Origin: a bacterium M00.F.Ca.ET.205.01.1.1 | GTDB taxonomy: Bacteria > Pseudomonadota > Alphaproteobacteria > Rhizobiales > Rhizobiaceae | Length of the DNA stretch: 64,000 bases | NCBI GenBank assembly: GCA_004791255.1 | Contig: SRUQ01000006.1 | Coordinates: forward strand, 371,371 to 435,370 | Direction of reading: 5' to 3' | Part shown: one piece after another, positions 49,611 through 58,870 of the stretch | Numbering within the stretch: the stretch's first letter is position 1 | How the letters are laid out: each line of letters begins with the position of its first letter | The notes under the pieces: model-generated | What the model was told of the DNA's origin: nothing | What the model saw: only the letters and a program-made list of their open reading frames with translations | Database searches by the model: none | Translations under genes and position numbers: made by a program

Positions 49611-51884
49611 TTATGCCGAATAGCTGACTGCGGAGCGTCCGACTTTTTGAATAACTTGCAGCGTCGCATTCGCCCCGAAGCCGTGCAAGCGCAATGCGTT
49701 TCCAATAACAAGCACCGATGAGGCAGACATGGCAATCGCCGCTAACAAAGGCGTGGCGTGCCCGAGGATGGCGATTGGTACTGCCACCGCATTGTAGACG
49801 ATCGCAATCGCGATGTTCTGGCGGATCAGGTGTCCCGCCTTGCGCGAGACGTCCAGCGCGAGAGGCACTGCCAGAAGGCTTTCGCGCAGGAATACGAAGT
49901 CGGCGGCATTGCGGCCAATGTCGGCGGCGGTAGCTGGAGCGATCGAGACATGCGCCGCGCTGAGCGCCGGCGTGTCGTTGAGGCCGTCGCCAACCATCAG
50001 AACCTTGTGTCCGTCTTTCGCCAGGGTCTCGATGCGCTCGACCTTGCCGGATGGCAGCAGGCACGGAACGAAGTCCTTGACACCCAGCATTTCTGCGACT
50101 TCACCGCAGGCACCCGCAGTATCGCCCGACAGCATTTCCACTGACACCCCGGCATGGCTCAATTGCCCGATCGCCGCCTTGGCGTCTGCGCGCAGCGCGT
50201 CCTCAAAATCGAAGGTCGCGACAATGAACCCGTCTTTTGTCAGCACGGTTCCGCCATGTTTGCCTTCACCACCGGTCCGGGCTCTCCATCCAGCCCATCC
50301 GCGTCGGCCTAGCCGCCAGGTGCTTCCGGCTCCAGTGGCTTCGATTCCAAACCCTGGATGCTCGGTGACGGCATCAAATTTGTACTGCCCGCCGGGATGG
50401 GCAAAACCGGCTATGGCCTTTGAAAAAGGATGGCGGGAATGCGTAGCCATGTCTCCCGCGACTGCCAGCATGGCCGGATCGATCGACGATGCATTGACCA
50501 GCCGGGGCTGGCCGAGCGTGAGCGTTCCGGTCTTGTCGAACACCGCTGTATCAATCGTCGCCAGGCGCTCCATGGCAGAACCGTCCTTTACCATGATGCC
50601 GTTCTCAAACAGGCGCCGCGCGGCGACCACCTGAACGATCGGTACGGCGAGGCCGAGCGCGCACGGGCAGGTGATGATCAGAACGGCAATGGCGATGGTT
50701 ATCGCCCGGTGCCAGTCGCCGGTCACCGCCATCCAGCCAAGGAACGTCGCGAAGGCTGTGAGATGAACCACCGGGGCATAGAGCGCTGAAACGCGATCGG
50801 CGATCCGGCGATAATGCGCGCGGCCGCCCTCTGCGGCTTCCATAAGACGAACCATTTCCGCCAGAAACGAATCCTTCGCGGCGGCTGTCGCCTCAATCGT
50901 CAGCGGGCCGGTAAGATTGAGCACGCCGGCCTGAACTGCTTCGCCCGGCGCCACGTTTTTCGGCGTGCTTTCGCCTGAGGCCAGCGAGCAGTCGAGATCC
51001 GACGTTCCCTGGATGATCTTGCCGTCGACGGGGATCCTCTCACCGGCTGCGATCAACAACCGCATGCCTGGTTCGATCTCGCCGACCGGCAAATAGTCGC
51101 GCGCGCCGTCGCTGCGCAGCACCATGGCGCCATGTGCGGCCAACTGGGACAGGCCTTTCACAGCGGTCCGGGCACGTTCGCGCATCACGTGATCCAACGT
51201 GCGGCCGATCAACAGGAAGAACAGCAGCGATACCGACGCGTCAAAATAGGCGTGATCGCCATGGTTGATCGTCTCGTAGAGGCTCATGGCGTAGGCGAGC
51301 GAAACACCGACCGCGATCGGCACGTCCATATTCATGCGGCCATGGCGCAAAGCATTCCAGGCCGAACGGAAGAAGATGCCGCCGGCGAAGGCGAGGGCAG
51401 GAATGGCGATCAGCGCCGAGACCCAGTGAAACAGGTCGCGGGTAGCACCTTCGGCGCCGGACCAGACCGAGACCGAAAGCAGCATGATGTTGCCCGCCGC
51501 AAAGCCGGCAACCGCGACCGCGCGGATCAAATCCGATAACGTCCTGTCCTTGTCGCCGACCTCGGAAGGGAAGAGATGCGCCTGGTAGCCTAGCCGCCCA
51601 AGCGCGACGACGAACGGTGGGACCTCGTCACCACGCCACCGGACAGAGACCCGTTTCGTCGACAGGTTGACGCGGGCGCTCTCGACGCGATCGAGCTTTC
51701 CCAGCGCCGTCTCGATCGTCTGGATGCAGCCTGCGCAATGAACCGTCGGTACTGAAAGATCGGTCTGGTGAAGATCATCGCCAAGCGATCGGCTCGCCAG
51801 CCTGATCTCCTGGCTGGACGGCAGGACCGATCCGGTGTTGACCAGATCAAGCGCCATTTCGGCGCCCGGTGCACAACAACTCAT
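49611..51884 (-). CDS. fixI: Copper-transporting P-type ATPase FixI/CcoI
   Basis: CPx-type ATPase that supplies copper for cbb3 oxidase assembly. The 757-residue protein has an N-terminal metal-binding domain with CAGC (VPTVHCAGCIQTIETAL), the membrane CPC motif (ITCPCALGLAVP), the phosphorylation site DKTGTLT, and GDGLNDTPAL. ATG 51884 overlaps the fixH stop (ATGA) and has GGAG at 7 bases. The longer upstream reading is in fixH. Confidence 0.95.
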   Translation of the reverse strand: MSCCAPGAEMALDLVNTGSVLPSSQEIRLASRSLGDDLHQTDLSVPTVHCAGCIQTIETALGKLDRVESARVNLSTKRVSVRWRGDEVPPFVVALGRLGYQAHLFPSEVGDKDRTLSDLIRAVAVAGFAAGNIMLLSVSVWSGAEGATRDLFHWVSALIAIPALAFAGGIFFRSAWNALRHGRMNMDVPIAVGVSLAYAMSLYETINHGDHAYFDASVSLLFFLLIGRTLDHVMRERARTAVKGLSQLAAHGAMVLRSDGARDYLPVGEIEPGMRLLIAAGERIPVDGKIIQGTSDLDCSLASGESTPKNVAPGEAVQAGVLNLTGPLTIEATAAAKDSFLAEMVRLMEAAEGGRAHYRRIADRVSALYAPVVHLTAFATFLGWMAVTGDWHRAITIAIAVLIITCPCALGLAVPIVQVVAARRLFENGIMVKDGSAMERLATIDTAVFDKTGTLTLGQPRLVNASSIDPAMLAVAGDMATHSRHPFSKAIAGFAHPGGQYKFDAVTEHPGFGIEATGAGSTWRLGRRGWAGWRARTGGEGKHGGTVLTKDGFIVATFDFEDALRADAKAAIGQLSHAGVSVEMLSGDTAGACGEVAEMLGVKDFVPCLLPSGKVERIETLAKDGHKVLMVGDGLNDTPALSAAHVSIAPATAADIGRNAADFVFLRESLLAVPLALDVSRKAGHLIRQNIAIAIVYNAVAVPIAILGHATPLLAAIAMSASSVLVIGNALRLHGFGANATLQVIQKVGRSAVSYSA

Positions 51885-52378
51885 TGCAGCGCTCCATTGG
51901 AAATCATGATCCGGCGGACGTCGCGATACGGTTTGTCCAGACCGGCGTCGGCGTCGACTTCGACAATCCAGACGCCGTCCTTCGGCATGTGCTGGGCTGC
52001 GAATTCCTGGCCCGAGGCGGGTGCGAGGGTGACCGACTTGTCCTCCTTCTCGTACGCGGGATGGCGAAACAGCACCTTGACGCCGTGCAAGGGAACCGGC
52101 TTGCCGGCGACGTCGGCGAGGCCATAGCGAACTTCGCCCCATGCGATGGTCAGCTTGCCGGTCCAGCCAAGTGCTGCCTGCGCCCGTCCTTCCTCGGCCT
52201 TCTTGTTGAATTGCTGGCTCGCCACATAGGTGTTTTCGACGACGAGGCCAGTCCAGCTTGTGCTGGCGAGCGTTGCCATGGTCAGATTGACTGCGATGAC
52301 CACGCCGAAAAAGGCCAGGATGATGACCAGCATGTGCCTGCCGGTGAATTCACGAGGCTTTTGTACATTGGCAGTCAT
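51881..52378 (-). CDS. fixH: cbb3 oxidase assembly protein FixH/CcoH
   Basis: A 165-residue inner-membrane protein with one N-terminal membrane segment (GRHMLVIILAFFGVVIAVNLTMA) and a periplasmic domain (VVENTYVASQQFNKK, WIVEVDA). The family assists assembly of the cbb3 oxidase. The ATG overlaps the fixG stop by 4 bases, and the stop overlaps fixI by 4, so the whole operon is coupled. Confidence 0.93.
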   Translation of the reverse strand: MTANVQKPREFTGRHMLVIILAFFGVVIAVNLTMATLASTSWTGLVVENTYVASQQFNKKAEEGRAQAALGWTGKLTIAWGEVRYGLADVAGKPVPLHGVKVLFRHPAYEKEDKSVTLAPASGQEFAAQHMPKDGVWIVEVDADAGLDKPYRDVRRIMISNGALQ

Positions 52379-53934
52379 CTGAGGGGCTCCGGCGCGTTGA
52401 AGGTGGCGGTGTACTCGTTCGACTCAAAGCTGGCTCTGTCCTCGACGCGGAACTTGAAGGTCTGTGCCGGAGCGCGGATCTGGTCCGCCGGCTGGCGAAC
52501 GAAGACCCTCAGCATTTTCAGGCGGTCGGGTTCGACCGGAATGGCGAAGGAACGGCCTGCGGGGATGTCGTCGCCGACGACGACCATGTCAGCGCCTTCA
52601 AGGCCCTGCATGGTTACGACGATCGTCCTCGGCTCGGGGATCATGTTGAGCAGCTTGACGGTATAGCCATTGCGGATGGATCCGTCGGTCAGCGTGACGA
52701 ACTGGGGATTGCGATCATGCAATACGTTCAGTTCGAGCCGATCGCGCGTCAGCAGCGAATAGAGCAGGCCGAGGCCGATCAGCGACCACAAGCCCATGTA
52801 GACGTAGGTGCGCGGCCGAAAGATCTTGCGGATGTGAAAATGCGCCACCTTGTCGGAGAACAGGCCATCAGCGGTCCTGATCAGCGATGGATTGACTGAG
52901 CTGGACCCGCCTGCAGTCGCCAGCATCATGTTGGCGTTGTAGTCGGAGAGCGTCGCATAGGCGATCAGCCCACGCTCCTTGCCGAGCTTGTCCATGACGC
53001 CGTCACAGGCGTCGATGCAGAGCGCGCAAGTGATGCATTCGAGCTGCTGGCCGTCGCGAATGTCTATCCCCATCGGGCAGACCGCGACACAGGCATTGCA
53101 GTCGACGCAGTCGCCCACGGGCTGGCCTGCGGCCAGCACCTTCTTGGCGTGGCGCGAACGCGGTTCGCCGCGCCAGTCATTGTAGGTGACAGTGAGGGAA
53201 TTTTCATCGAGCATGGCCGCCTGGATGCGGGGCCACGGGCACATATAGGTGCAGACCTGTTCGCGCATCAGACCGCCGAACGTGTAGGTGGTAGCCGTCA
53301 GGACGGCGACAGTGATGTAGGCGACGGGCGCCGCAGTGCCGGTGAAGAGCTCGCCGAGCAGCGTCGGTGCATCGGCAAAGTAGAAGATCCAGGCGCCGCC
53401 AGTCGCCGCCCCTATGACCAGCCAGATGGTGTGCTTGGACACACGCAGCATGAGCTTGCGCGCGGTCCAGGGACCTGCGTCAAGTTTCATGCGGGCGTTG
53501 CGGTCCCCCTCGATCGCACGTTCGACGACGAGGAACAGATCGACCCACACCGTCTGAGGGCATGCATAGCCGCACCAGGCACGGCCGACAGTCGAGGTGA
53601 TCAGGAAAAGACCGACGCCCGCCATGACCAGGAGGCCGGCCACATAGAAGAATTCCTGGGGCCATATCTCGATGAAGAAGAAGTAGAAGCGCCGGTTCGC
53701 GAGATCGAGCAGGACTGCCTGGTCCGGGGCAAATGGACCGCGAGCCCAAGGCAGCCACGCAGCCAGGTAGTAGATGCCAAGTGTGATCGTCATCACCAGC
53801 CATTTGAAGCGACGAAAGTTGCCCGAGGCGCGCTTCGGAAAGATCTTTTGACGCGCGGCATAAAGCGGCTTGCGGGTTTTGGCGGAATTGACAGTTTCTG
53901 TTTCGAGCCGTGTCAACTGCGTCTTATCACGCAT
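52375..53934 (-). CDS. fixG: Cytochrome oxidase accessory protein FixG/CcoG
   Basis: A membrane iron-sulfur protein of 519 residues involved in copper reduction/assembly of cbb3 oxidase. Several membrane segments are followed by two 4Fe-4S motifs: CVDCNACVAVCPMGID and CITCALCIDAC. An extra CGYACPQTVW lies in a loop. The C-terminus is an immunoglobulin-like FixG domain. I prefer ATG 53934 with GGAG at 6 bases; an upstream GTG at 53970 would add 12 residues. It is the first gene of fixGHIS; 166 bases separate it from fixP. Confidence 0.94.
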   Translation of the reverse strand: MRDKTQLTRLETETVNSAKTRKPLYAARQKIFPKRASGNFRRFKWLVMTITLGIYYLAAWLPWARGPFAPDQAVLLDLANRRFYFFFIEIWPQEFFYVAGLLVMAGVGLFLITSTVGRAWCGYACPQTVWVDLFLVVERAIEGDRNARMKLDAGPWTARKLMLRVSKHTIWLVIGAATGGAWIFYFADAPTLLGELFTGTAAPVAYITVAVLTATTYTFGGLMREQVCTYMCPWPRIQAAMLDENSLTVTYNDWRGEPRSRHAKKVLAAGQPVGDCVDCNACVAVCPMGIDIRDGQQLECITCALCIDACDGVMDKLGKERGLIAYATLSDYNANMMLATAGGSSSVNPSLIRTADGLFSDKVAHFHIRKIFRPRTYVYMGLWSLIGLGLLYSLLTRDRLELNVLHDRNPQFVTLTDGSIRNGYTVKLLNMIPEPRTIVVTMQGLEGADMVVVGDDIPAGRSFAIPVEPDRLKMLRVFVRQPADQIRAPAQTFKFRVEDRASFESNEYTATFNAPEPLR

Positions 53935-54034
53935 GTGCAACTCCACTTTCCCAGCCAATGTCAGGGGCACCTGTCGTAAAGCCTCGCGGTAGGATAGCCT
54001 TGCCGGGTTGTGCAGATCGCATTAGGGATGGTGT

Positions 54035-54060
54035 CGAGGCCCGGCTCACGCCGGGCCTCG
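54035..54060 (-). terminator. Hairpin between fixP and fixG
   Basis: An 11-bp perfect stem (CGAGGCCCGGC and GCCGGGCCTCG) with a 4-base loop lies 41 bases after the fixP stop. There is no T run on the minus strand, so it may stabilise fixNOQP mRNA or attenuate rather than fully terminate. Confidence 0.5.
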
Positions 54061-54082
54061 TCCGCTTGGCAGGGGGGACCGA

Positions 54083-54107
54083 AGAATAGGACTTCCATTC
54101 CTATTCT
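54083..54107. repeat. Inverted repeat across the fixP stop codon
   Basis: AGAATAGGA and TCCTATTCT are perfect 9-bp arms with a 7-base loop. The fixP TAG stop lies inside one arm. It may be an RNA 3'-end structure. Confidence 0.5.
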
Positions 54108-54964
54108 CCGCCGCCAAGCGAATGGACATAAACTGCAAGTTCCTTGACCTTGATCTCGCCGAGACGGCCAACCCAGGCCGGCATGACGCCCTGTTTTGGC
54201 GCACGGACCTGTGCGGCGATGGCTGTCTCACCGGATCCATAGAGCCAGATCGCATCGGTCAGGTCGGGGGCGCCGAATTCCCTGTTGCCTTTTGCATTGT
54301 CGCCGTGACAGGCGACGCAGTTCTCGGCAAAGACCTTGGCGCCGGGTTGGATCAGACTTGCATCGCGGACCTTGCCGGAAAGGCTGGCCACGTAGGCGCT
54401 GACTTGTGCGATCTGGTCGGCGGTAATGATGTCGCCGAAGGCCGGCATTTCCGACAGGCGCGTGTCCGGATCGGATGCGAAGCGGATGCCGTGCGTAATC
54501 GTCTGCTGGATCTGCTCGGCCTTGCCGCCCCATAGCCAGTCGTCGTCGTTGAGATTGGGAAAGCCCTTGGAACCTTGGGCGCCGGAGCCGTGACATTGTA
54601 CGCAATTGACCTTGAAAGCGGCGCCACCGGCGGCGATTGCGAATTCGCGCAGGCCGTCGTCCGCGGAGATCTCCGAGACGCTCTTGGACTCCACCGCCGA
54701 GATATATTTGCCCTTGGCGGCCTCAGCCGCAGTCAGCTCGTTCCTGACCTCGTTGCGGCTGGAATAGCCGAGCACACCCTTCGTCGCCGAGTGCAACAGA
54801 GGCCATGCTGGATAGGCGATGGTGTAGCCTATCGCCCAGACAATGGTGACGTAAAAGGTGATAACCCACCATCTGGGAAGCGGGTTGTTCAGCTCCCGGA
54901 TGCCATCCCATTCGTGGCCGGTGGTCGAGACGCCAGAGATTTCATCGATATGCTCGTCGCTCAT
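54101..54964 (-). CDS. fixP: cbb3 cytochrome c oxidase subunit III (FixP/CcoP)
   Basis: Membrane-bound dihaem cytochrome c that feeds electrons to FixN. The 287-residue protein has the CcoP N-terminus (HEWDGIRELNNPLPRWW, one or two membrane segments) and two haem c sites: CVQCHG and CVACHG. ATG 54964. It overlaps nothing but lies 2 bases after fixQ. The much longer upstream reading is in fixO and is rejected. Confidence 0.95.
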   Translation of the reverse strand: MSDEHIDEISGVSTTGHEWDGIRELNNPLPRWWVITFYVTIVWAIGYTIAYPAWPLLHSATKGVLGYSSRNEVRNELTAAEAAKGKYISAVESKSVSEISADDGLREFAIAAGGAAFKVNCVQCHGSGAQGSKGFPNLNDDDWLWGGKAEQIQQTITHGIRFASDPDTRLSEMPAFGDIITADQIAQVSAYVASLSGKVRDASLIQPGAKVFAENCVACHGDNAKGNREFGAPDLTDAIWLYGSGETAIAAQVRAPKQGVMPAWVGRLGEIKVKELAVYVHSLGGGE

Positions 54965-54966
54965 GA

Positions 54967-55116
54967 TCACTCGTCCTCGAGCGGAATGCGGGCCGCTTCG
55001 TCGGCCAGCCTTCGGCTGCCGGGGCGTAGGGCAAAGGCGATGCACCCCACGAAGAACAGCGCCATCGCAACCAGGCCCCAGCTGTCGGCAAACGCCCGCA
55101 TCAAATTGTAGGTCAT
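54967..55116 (-). CDS. fixQ: cbb3 oxidase subunit IV (FixQ/CcoQ)
   Basis: A 49-residue protein, too short for most gene callers. It starts MTYNLMRAFADSWGLVAMALFF with one membrane segment and ends in an acidic tail ADEAARIPLEDE, as in other CcoQ proteins. It lies between fixO (11 bases) and fixP (2 bases), the standard position. It stabilises the oxidase complex. Confidence 0.9.
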   Translation of the reverse strand: MTYNLMRAFADSWGLVAMALFFVGCIAFALRPGSRRLADEAARIPLEDE

Positions 55117-55127
55117 CAGCGTTCTCC

Positions 55128-55859
55128 TCAGCGGTAGCCGGCGGCTTCGTCGTAATTTTTGAAGTCGACCAGTGTGCCAAGCATCTGCAGGTAGGCGAGC
55201 AGGGCATCCATTTCGGTGACCTGTTGCGGGTTGCCGTCGAAGTCGCCGATCTTGGCTTTTGGGTAACGCGCCTCAAGGCCTGATGTGTCGGCATTGGGAT
55301 CGGCCTGCGCCGCCAGATCCGCATTGGCGTGGACGATCATGTCATCGGTGTAAGGGACGGCTACAAGCCTGTTGGCGACCAGATGCGTTGAGAAATCCTT
55401 CACGTCGATCGGCGTGTCTTTCAGGAACCCATAGCTCGGCATGATCGATTCCGGCACCACCGAGCGCGGGTCGGTAAGATGCGCGACATGCCATGCATTC
55501 GAGTAGCGGTCGCCAACTCTGGCGAGATCCGGCCCGGTGCGCTTCGATCCCCACTGGAAGGGGTGATCGTACATGGACTCGGCAGCTAGGCTGTAGTGGC
55601 CATAGCGCTCAACTTCGTCGCGGAACGGCCTGATCATCTGGCTATGACAGAGGTAGCAGCCCTCGCGCATATAGATGTTGCGCCCGACAAGTTCGAGCGG
55701 CGAATAGGGGCGCATGCCTTCCACCTTCTCGATCGTATTGTCGAGATAGAAGAGAGGCGCGATCTCGACGATGCCGCCGACCGTCACCACGAGCAGCGAG
55801 CCAACGAGAAGAAGCGTGGCGTTCTTCTCGATGATTGCGTGTTTGTCCATCAAGCCCAT
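55128..55859 (-). CDS. fixO: cbb3 oxidase subunit II (FixO/CcoO)
   Basis: Membrane-anchored monohaem cytochrome c of 243 residues. One N-terminal membrane segment (ATLLLVGSLLVVTVGGIVEIAPLFY) is followed by the haem motif CYLCHSQ in REGCYLCHSQMIRPFRDEVERYGHYS. ATG 55859 overlaps the fixN stop (TAATG); Met4 is an alternative start. It passes electrons to FixN. Confidence 0.95.
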   Translation of the reverse strand: MGLMDKHAIIEKNATLLLVGSLLVVTVGGIVEIAPLFYLDNTIEKVEGMRPYSPLELVGRNIYMREGCYLCHSQMIRPFRDEVERYGHYSLAAESMYDHPFQWGSKRTGPDLARVGDRYSNAWHVAHLTDPRSVVPESIMPSYGFLKDTPIDVKDFSTHLVANRLVAVPYTDDMIVHANADLAAQADPNADTSGLEARYPKAKIGDFDGNPQQVTEMDALLAYLQMLGTLVDFKNYDEAAGYR

Positions 55860-57478
55860 TACCTGGCTCCTGATCGCGCAGGTCGGATGGCGACGGGGCT
55901 CGGCATCGGCTCCTCCTCGCGCTGGTGGCCGAGGATGGTCCTGGTGATGTTCCAGGCCATGATCAGCGCGCCGGAGAGGTACATGGCCCCACCGATGGCG
56001 CGCATGACATAGTAGGGGTGCATGGCGGCGACGGTCTCGGCGAAGGAGTAGACCAGGAAGCCCTGCTCGTCGTATTCGCGCCACATCAGGCCCTGCATGA
56101 CGCCGGATACCCACATCACCGCGGCGTAGACAACGATACCAAGTGTCGCCAGCCAGAAATGCCAGGTGACCAGCCGCAACGAGTAGAGCCGTTGCCGGTT
56201 CCAGAGCTTCGGCACCATGTAGTAGATTGCGCCGAACGAGATCATGCCAACCCAGCCGAGCGCGCCCGAATGGACGTGGCCGATCGTCCAGTCGGTATAA
56301 TGCGACAGCGAATTGACCGCCCGGATCGCCATGATGGGGCCTTCGAAGGTCGACATGCCATAGAAGGCGACGGCCATCACCATCATGCGTATGATCGGAT
56401 CGGTGCGCAGCTTGTCCCAGGCGCCGGACAGCGTCATCAGGCCGTTGATCATGCCGCCCCAGGACGGCATCCACAGCATGATCGAGAACACCATGCCGAG
56501 CGTCTGCGCCCAATCGGGCAAGGCGGTGTAGTGCAGGTGATGCGGCCCGGCCCAGATGTAGAGAAAGATGATCGCCCAGAAATGGACGATCGACAGCCGG
56601 TACGAATAGACTGGCCGGTTCGCCTGCTTGGGCACGAAATAATACATCATGCCGAGGAAGCCGGCGGTGAGAAAGAAGCCGACCGCGTTGTGGCCGTACC
56701 ACCATTGCGTCAAGGCGTCCTGGACCCCTGAAAAGGCGGAGTAGCTCTTGGAGCCCAGGAACGAGACTGGTATGGACAGGTTGTTGACCACATGCAGCAT
56801 CGCGATGGTGACGATGAACGACAGGTAGAACCAGTTGGCCACGTAGATATGCGGTTCCTTGCGCTTCAGGATCGTGCCAAGGAACAGAATGAGGTAGGCG
56901 ACCCAGACGATGGTCAGCCAGACATCCACATACCATTCGGGTTCGGCGTACTCGCGGCCCTCGGTGATGCCGAGCAGGTAGCCGGTCGCGGCCATGACGA
57001 TGAACAGCTGGTAGCCCCAGAAGACGAACCAGGCCAGATCACGGCCGAAGAGGCGGGCGCGGCAGGTGCGCTGCACGACATACAGAGACGTGCAAAGCAG
57101 CGCGTTGCCGCCGAAGGCGAAGACGACACCGGATGTGTGCAACGGCCGCAAACGACCGAAATTGAACCAGGGCTGGATGTTGAGATCGGGGTAGGCGAGC
57201 TGCAGCGCGATCACCACGCCGACCAGCATGCCGACGACACCCCAGAACACGGTGGCGATCGCGCCGTAGCGGATCGGACCATCCATGTAAGCGGATGGGT
57301 CAATCGGAGCTGCTGGCTTGAACTCCGTGTTGCGCAACAGGATCGCAGTGAAACCAGCCACTGCGAAGAACAACACCCACATGTGTCGGCGGAAAGGTTC
57401 ATCCACGCCGAAGCCGGCGGCCACCAGGGCCGCAAAAGCGAACACGCTTAGAAGGACGATCTCTGTGCCGAATTTCAT
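55859..57478 (-). CDS. fixN: cbb3 oxidase catalytic subunit I (FixN/CcoN)
   Basis: Haem-copper oxidase subunit with high oxygen affinity, used in microaerobic and symbiotic respiration. The 539-residue polytopic protein has conserved metal-ligand segments (HTSGVVFAFGGNALL, WYGHNAVGFFLTAGFLGMMYYF, IFLYIWAGPHHLHYT, and GHVHSGALGWVGM). ATG 57478. An FNR/FixK-type box lies about 81 bases upstream. Confidence 0.96.
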   Translation of the reverse strand: MKFGTEIVLLSVFAFAALVAAGFGVDEPFRRHMWVLFFAVAGFTAILLRNTEFKPAAPIDPSAYMDGPIRYGAIATVFWGVVGMLVGVVIALQLAYPDLNIQPWFNFGRLRPLHTSGVVFAFGGNALLCTSLYVVQRTCRARLFGRDLAWFVFWGYQLFIVMAATGYLLGITEGREYAEPEWYVDVWLTIVWVAYLILFLGTILKRKEPHIYVANWFYLSFIVTIAMLHVVNNLSIPVSFLGSKSYSAFSGVQDALTQWWYGHNAVGFFLTAGFLGMMYYFVPKQANRPVYSYRLSIVHFWAIIFLYIWAGPHHLHYTALPDWAQTLGMVFSIMLWMPSWGGMINGLMTLSGAWDKLRTDPIIRMMVMAVAFYGMSTFEGPIMAIRAVNSLSHYTDWTIGHVHSGALGWVGMISFGAIYYMVPKLWNRQRLYSLRLVTWHFWLATLGIVVYAAVMWVSGVMQGLMWREYDEQGFLVYSFAETVAAMHPYYVMRAIGGAMYLSGALIMAWNITRTILGHQREEEPMPSPVAIRPARSGAR

Positions 57479-57974
57479 TGCAGATCCCGATCTCGAATCT
57501 GGTGGATGCCAAATCCGCAGCGCACTAATCGCGCAGCCGCCGCCCCCTCGCCCTGATCTATGTCAGGCCGCAAGATTTTGTGTCGGCGGCGCAATCAGCA
57601 GGTGGCGAATGAACGAGGAACGCAGCGCGGGCTCACCCCCCTCATGGAAGGCGTTCCCTGGGTTGGGCGGGCGCAGACGCGATCGCTGAGGCGAAAGCTG
57701 AGGCCCTGCGCGCGTTGGATGCTATTGCCGATGCCCTGCCAAACGTTGTTCGGATCCCATTGGAAACGAACGCGATCGTTCCGCCGAGCCGTGGCAGATT
57801 AAGGACCATGCTTCGCCGGTATGTGCCGAAACACACCTGGCGATTGGTCACGTTCCTATCAAAGCCCGAAAGCTGTTTGTCTCGACCGTGACGCCGCTTC
57901 GTCGAAGGCGCGGCAACATCGCATTAAAAGGCAAACACGGCCCGCCCCGGAGTCATGCGACATGGCCTCGCCGC
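57479..57974. other. Region upstream of fixN
   Basis: 496 bases between fixN and fnrN. The first 90 contain the FNR-type box and promoter of fixNOQP. The remaining 400 hold only short frames (for example 69 codons at 57642-57851, minus) that I cannot support as genes. Confidence 0.45.
57553..57566 (-). promoter_or_regulatory. FNR/FixK box of fixNOQP
   Basis: CTGATCTATGTCAG fits the anaerobox TTGAT-N4-RTCAA except at the outermost pair. It is centred about 81 bases before the fixN start, as expected for an FNR-activated promoter. Confidence 0.7.
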
Positions 57975-58718
57975 TTAGGGCCGCTCGCGTCCGCCGCCAC
58001 AGCGCTTCTCCAGACGGCTTATGCTGTCCACCGTCACATGGCGTGCGTTCTCAATCCGAATCACCCCGTCAGCCCGCAATCGCGTCAGTTGGCGGCTCAC
58101 GGTCTCGTTGGTGATTCCAAGGAAATCAGACATTTCGACACGCGTCAGCGGCAGATCGAAGGACGCCGACCCGGAAGCCGCATCGAGACTGGAATCGATA
58201 TTCCGGGCCATCATGAGGAGAAAAGTCGCTACCTTTTCCGGAGCTGTCTTGCGCCCCAGCGTCACCATCCACTCGCGCGCCTCATCGAGTTCATTCAGCG
58301 TCTGTTTGAGCAGGCGATGCTCGAATTCCCGTGACGCCTTCATCATCCGTTCGACGGCCGCTCGCGGAAACGAACACAGCGTGACTGCTGTTGCCGCTTC
58401 CGCATTGATCGAGCTTTCCACCTTGAAAGGACGTCCCAGAAAATCCGGTGCAAACTGGAGACCGACGATCTGCTGGCGCCCATCCGACAGGCTCTTTGAT
58501 AGCTTTACAACGCCTGAAAGCACGTTGGAGTAGCTGTCGACGTTCTGTGCCTCGCCGGTCAACTCCATTCCTGACTCGATCCGGCGACGCGAGCAAGTCT
58601 TGGCGAGCCCAACCAAATTGTCTGGATCGAGCGCACCGCAGACACCGCGACGCCGTGCCTCGCAAGGGAAGCAAAGAACAGGAATGCCGGAACTATGAAT
58701 GTCTTGCCGAAAGGTCAT
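57975..58718 (-). CDS. fnrN: FNR-type oxygen-sensing regulator (FnrN)
   Basis: Crp/Fnr-family activator of 247 residues. It has an N-terminal cysteine cluster (Cys16, Cys19 and Cys27 in VLCFPCEARRRGVCG) plus a central Cys115 (AVTLCSFPRA), the set that binds an oxygen-labile 4Fe-4S cluster, unlike cysteine-poor FixK. The C-terminal helix-turn-helix TRVEMSDFLGITNETVSRQLTRLRADGVI carries the FNR-type E-x2-S-R recognition. It faces hemN across an FNR-type box and probably activates fixNOQP, hemN and possibly itself. Confidence 0.93.
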   Translation of the reverse strand: MTFRQDIHSSGIPVLCFPCEARRRGVCGALDPDNLVGLAKTCSRRRIESGMELTGEAQNVDSYSNVLSGVVKLSKSLSDGRQQIVGLQFAPDFLGRPFKVESSINAEAATAVTLCSFPRAAVERMMKASREFEHRLLKQTLNELDEAREWMVTLGRKTAPEKVATFLLMMARNIDSSLDAASGSASFDLPLTRVEMSDFLGITNETVSRQLTRLRADGVIRIENARHVTVDSISRLEKRCGGGRERP

Positions 58719-58802
58719 GCGTTCGCCTTACCCGATCCTAACTGCCGGCAGGATACCCATCCAGGGTAGAGAAATCCTGCGGCGGTTTGTCCATGAGCGC
58801 GG

Positions 58803-58816
58803 CTGATCGAGATCAG
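58803..58816 (+). promoter_or_regulatory. FNR/FixK box between fnrN and hemN
   Basis: CTGATCGAGATCAG is a symmetric anaerobox centred about 61 bases before the hemN start and 92 bases from the fnrN start. It suggests activation of hemN and autoregulation of fnrN. Confidence 0.75.
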
Positions 58817-58870
58817 GGTCTGCTTCAGCGATGCGTGCAGTGTTCCGGCGGGCAACACGGTGAACGCGAG

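Noticed and set aside
57642..57851. 69-codon minus-strand frame upstream of fixN
   Set aside because: Ala/Ser/Arg repetitive end, no ribosome site, no recognisable family.
58787..58870. Upstream ATG of hemN adding 28 residues
   Set aside because: It would place the FNR-type box inside the coding region; homologous sequence begins at the later ATG.
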